From Planctomycetaceae bacterium (lineage in GTDB: Bacteria > Planctomycetota > Planctomycetia > Planctomycetales > Planctomycetaceae): a stretch of 37,615 nt of DNA. The position numbers and the translations under genes are program-made. The DNA lies in assembly GCA_021732415.1 (NCBI GenBank), contig JAKFVC010000267.1:1-37615 (forward strand), in the 5' to 3' direction. Position 1 is the stretch's first letter; each line of letters begins with the position of its first letter. This document shows positions 36,401 to 37,615 of this stretch, in pieces. The notes under the pieces are model-generated. The model ran no database searches, was not told the DNA's origin, and worked only from the letters and a program-made list of their open reading frames with translations.

Positions 36401-36583
36401 CTCATCTGGACCATGGCAGGTATAGCAATAGTTCGACAGAATCGGCCGGATATCGCGGTTGTAATCCGGCTTCGGATCCGCGGCCAGCGCGGACGAATAC
36501 CACTGCCCCGATCCAAGAATCGCGAGGATCAAGGCCCATCTGAAACACGGCATCCGATTGAGAAGTTGCTTAACGATTTCCAA
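33431..36583 (-). CDS. PSCyt1/DUF1549/DUF1553 protein with beta-sandwich insert (pair 4)
   Basis: 1050 residues from a TTG at 36583, which has AAAGGG at an eight-base spacing; the ATG at 36553 is a shorter option without a visible site. Signal peptide: [21 protein letters not shown]. Domains: PSCyt1 (CYTCH at 53-57, [10 protein letters not shown]), PSCyt2/DUF1549 ([22 protein letters not shown] from Cys343), a beta-rich insert at about 425-620 ([10 protein letters not shown] ... VYWDKAGVV) that may bind carbohydrate, a short coiled coil, and PSD1/DUF1553 from about 740 ([23 protein letters not shown]) to the end. The DUF1501 gene starts five bases after its stop. Confidence 0.95.
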   Translation of the reverse strand: MEIVKQLLNRMPCFRWALILAILGSGQWYSSALAADPKPDYNRDIRPILSNYCYTCHGPDEKKRQTELRLDRQDSSLAKLNTGIVAIVPGNSAESELYQRIISTEATERMPPPDSGKTLSVEQIKLVKDWIDGGAIWQGHWSFQTPRMAAIPPVRQAGAVTRNAIDHFVLERLDREGLHQSPEADRATLCRRVTLDLTGLPPTLEAVDAFLADESPNAYEKLVDRLLESPHYGEHMARSWLDMARYGDTHGLFLDNERSLWPYRDWVIRAFNSNLPFDQFTIEQLAGDLLPSPTLEQRIATGFNRCNVTTNEPGSIVEEARVRNAADRVETTAKVWLGLTAQCAACHDHKFDPLSQAEFYQLFAYFANGTDKPLDDNALLPPPFIQVPTLEEARRKAELTQQVATKEQTLRQKVTAFSYVEPTGAPESTAPTTEEIVWIDDALPSGAVPQGDEKAESWKWVTKGAAPVFSGERSNTRTSKGLGQHYFTGAKPGLKIAEKDVLFAYVYLDPANPPRTIMLHVIDASYSHRAYWGENLVNVDQDNSPGRKPMGPLPESGKWVRLEVPVADVGLQPGTELQGWNFVQFDGTVYWDKAGVVTTGKPPTHFASQKVWEEQEKKREKSTLTADVLAIIKLEPAQRSAEQQQRLRDYFIEFAHSGSRELIEPLKQDLAAAKKAYDDHEKQIASTMVMEERLGAATEVFVLTRGEYDKPDKNRKVLPNVPAALPRLPADAPANRLALARWLCSPEHPLTARVTVNRYWQQLFGIGLVGTSEDFGAQGEWPSHPELLDWLALDFVEHGWDIKRTMKQIVLSATYRQDSHVTPDLTRRDRENRLLARGPRFRADAEVVRDVTLAASGLLSLQIGGRSVRPYQPPGIWEVVAHSSSNTSKYQRGTGEALFRRSLYTFWKRTAPPPGLMVFDAPTRDTCTARRPRTNTPLQALALMNDEQYIEAARKLAERILKEGGTTPESRVTYGFRLVTARHPEPTEIAVLTRVLDRSRERFQRDKTTAEKLLAVGESPRNTQLDPVEHASYTLLANLLLNLDETITKE

Positions 36584-36670
36584 ATCCGTAACCCTTTGGG
36601 AGTCAGGCGTGGGACATGGACTCTGTCGTCCAAATCATTGATTTGATCACGGGTTGAGCTGTCCTTCTTT

Positions 36671-36870
36671 GACCCCGGAGGGGTCGCAGAGAGTAGCCGG
36701 TGGTTGAGCGCAGCGACACCACCGGAAACGGTTAATCGAACGAATTCCGACCCTGAAGGGGTCGCAGAAACGCTAATCTGCGACCCCTTCAGGGTCGAAA
36801 ACACCGAATGTTACTAACCGGTGGTGTCGCTGCGCTCAACCACCGGCTACTCTCTTTAATCCCTCCGGGA
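36671..36870. repeat. Nested inverted repeat (38-bp outer, 21-bp inner)
   Basis: The outer arms 36688-36725 and 36818-36855 are perfect reverse complements over 38 bp, with flanking GACCCC-type and CCCTCCGGGA sequence extending the element to about 36671-36870. Inside, 36748-36768 and 36777-36797 form a perfect 21-bp stem with an eight-base loop. The outer arm sequence recurs at 129-170. The element occupies most of the 354-base gap upstream of the PSCyt gene; no gene is seen there. It has no reading frame for a transposase. Confidence 0.9.
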
Positions 36871-36937
36871 TAATACGAAATAGGCGATCTCATGCCATCC
36901 CACTACAGCATGACCCAAACCCCTGTTTGCTGCTCTA

Positions 36938-37345
36938 CTACTTAGCGAGCTTAAAGTCCGCCTTATTGCTGCCCACCTTCACCGTTGCCGTCAACCCGCT
37001 GGAGGCCGGCTGCGTGTACTTAGCCGGAATGACAACCTTGGCTGCAGTGCTGCGCGATGCCATTGGTGACGGCGCAGATGCAGGCTGAACGGCCACTTTG
37101 TACTCACCGACCTTGAGCGCGCTAGTCATCTTATAGGCGCCCGCTTTCACTGGAGTCGATTGCCCGATTCCACGTGACGGATCCTCGAAGGTCACAATTC
37201 CGTCGCTCAACGGTACGTCATCCAGGGTCACGGTACCAGAGACCTCACCGACTCCCGAGTTGCCGCAACCCGCCAGAGCCACGATTACTACGGACAGACT
37301 CAACAAAATCGCCGCACGAATGGGCTCCGGAAATGAACACCGCAT
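36938..37345 (-). CDS. Small lipoprotein with carboxypeptidase-regulatory-like beta domain
   Basis: 135 residues from the ATG at 37345, with GAGGT eight bases upstream; a TTG at 37360 is less likely. A lipoprotein signal peptide ends in LAGC (hydrophobic AAILLSLSVVIVALAGC), so the mature protein should begin with a lipidated cysteine. The rest is a single beta domain (GEVSGTVTLDDVPLSDGIVTFED ... GEYKVAVQPA), typical of small planctomycete lipoproteins related to transthyretin-like or carboxypeptidase regulatory domains. The function is unknown. No co-directional neighbour is close, and 37346-37615 shows no further gene, only a partial repeat near 37477. Confidence 0.85.
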   Translation of the reverse strand: MRCSFPEPIRAAILLSLSVVIVALAGCGNSGVGEVSGTVTLDDVPLSDGIVTFEDPSRGIGQSTPVKAGAYKMTSALKVGEYKVAVQPASAPSPMASRSTAAKVVIPAKYTQPASSGLTATVKVGSNKADFKLAK

Positions 37346-37615
37346 GCACTGTAACCTCAATGGAACAGAAGAATTGGAACAACACCAAAGAGCATCAGCG
37401 GCCTCATCGACCGCAACTGCGAGCAGTCTAACTGAAGCTTTTCCTGATAATCAGGCGGTTACGGATCAAGGTCGCTGGGAGGGCGAGGCTGGGATGATGC
37501 CTCTCGTCAAATAGCCCAGCGTTTTTGAATTGAGCTGGGGTTGTGGAAATCGGGAGTTTCTGTTGCGCTAGATCCTGTGAACGGTTTCATTCTGCACTCG
37601 GGTGTCAGGTTTGGG

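Noticed and set aside
36671-36870. Nested inverted repeat as a complete insertion sequence
   Set aside because: No transposase frame lies between the arms and no target-site duplication was seen, so it is reported only as a repeat.
1-37615. CRISPR arrays, tRNA and rRNA genes
   Set aside because: No regularly spaced direct repeats and no cloverleaf or rRNA-like stretches were recognised by reading; a covariance-model scan was not possible.

Overview
The window looks like a chromosomal segment from a member of the Planctomycetota. The grounds are gene content. There are four sets of PSCyt (planctomycete cytochrome)/DUF1549/DUF1553 proteins with DUF1501 proteins, an ECF sigma factor next to a Ser/Thr kinase with leucine-rich-like repeats, twin-arginine-type Gfo/Idh/MocA oxidoreductases, and a cytochrome-WD40 protein. 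No rRNA, tRNA, CRISPR array, phage gene or transposase was recognised. Genus cannot be decided from this sequence.

Layout. 188-1288 (-) is a secreted-type Gfo/Idh/MocA oxidoreductase. 1415-6123 (+) is PSCyt/DUF1501 pair 1. 6496-13151 (+) is a probable signalling locus: an ECF sigma factor, a 1713-residue membrane kinase whose C-terminal half is one roughly 360-residue module present three times, and two small paralogous single-span membrane proteins. 13179-14579 (-) is an amidohydrolase, divergent from 14832-20888 (+), which holds a GntR/FCD regulator, PSCyt/DUF1501 pair 2 and a 2-hydroxyacid dehydrogenase. 21192-28961 (+) is a four-gene run: a divergent DUF1501 protein, a PPC/Ig-like secreted protein, a DUF1549/DUF1553 protein with an unusual CX4CH motif, and a cytochrome-WD40 protein. 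29068-30390 (-) is a second Gfo/Idh/MocA protein. 30768-31913 (+) is a thioredoxin-like protein with a helical N-terminal region. 31962-36583 (-) is PSCyt/DUF1501 pair 4. 36938-37345 (-) is a small lipoprotein.

How they may work together. The PSCyt proteins carry CxxCH haem-attachment motifs and signal peptides, and the DUF1501 proteins carry twin-arginine leaders, so the proteins of each set probably act outside the cytoplasm, perhaps in oxidative or hydrolytic breakdown of a polymer. The biochemical role of these families is not established. The FCD-type GntR regulator, the 2-hydroxyacid dehydrogenase and the Gfo/Idh/MocA proteins fit sugar or sugar-acid metabolism; this is inference.

The gaps between genes are rich in inverted repeats: a dispersed palindrome with core CCGACGCTAGCAGCGTCGG, two large nested hairpins, a 30-bp inverted repeat and several short hairpins. 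One palindrome copy forms the 3' end of the GntR coding sequence. The strongest candidates for something undescribed are the sigma-kinase locus with its triplicated sensor-like module and twin small membrane proteins, and the nested palindrome families.
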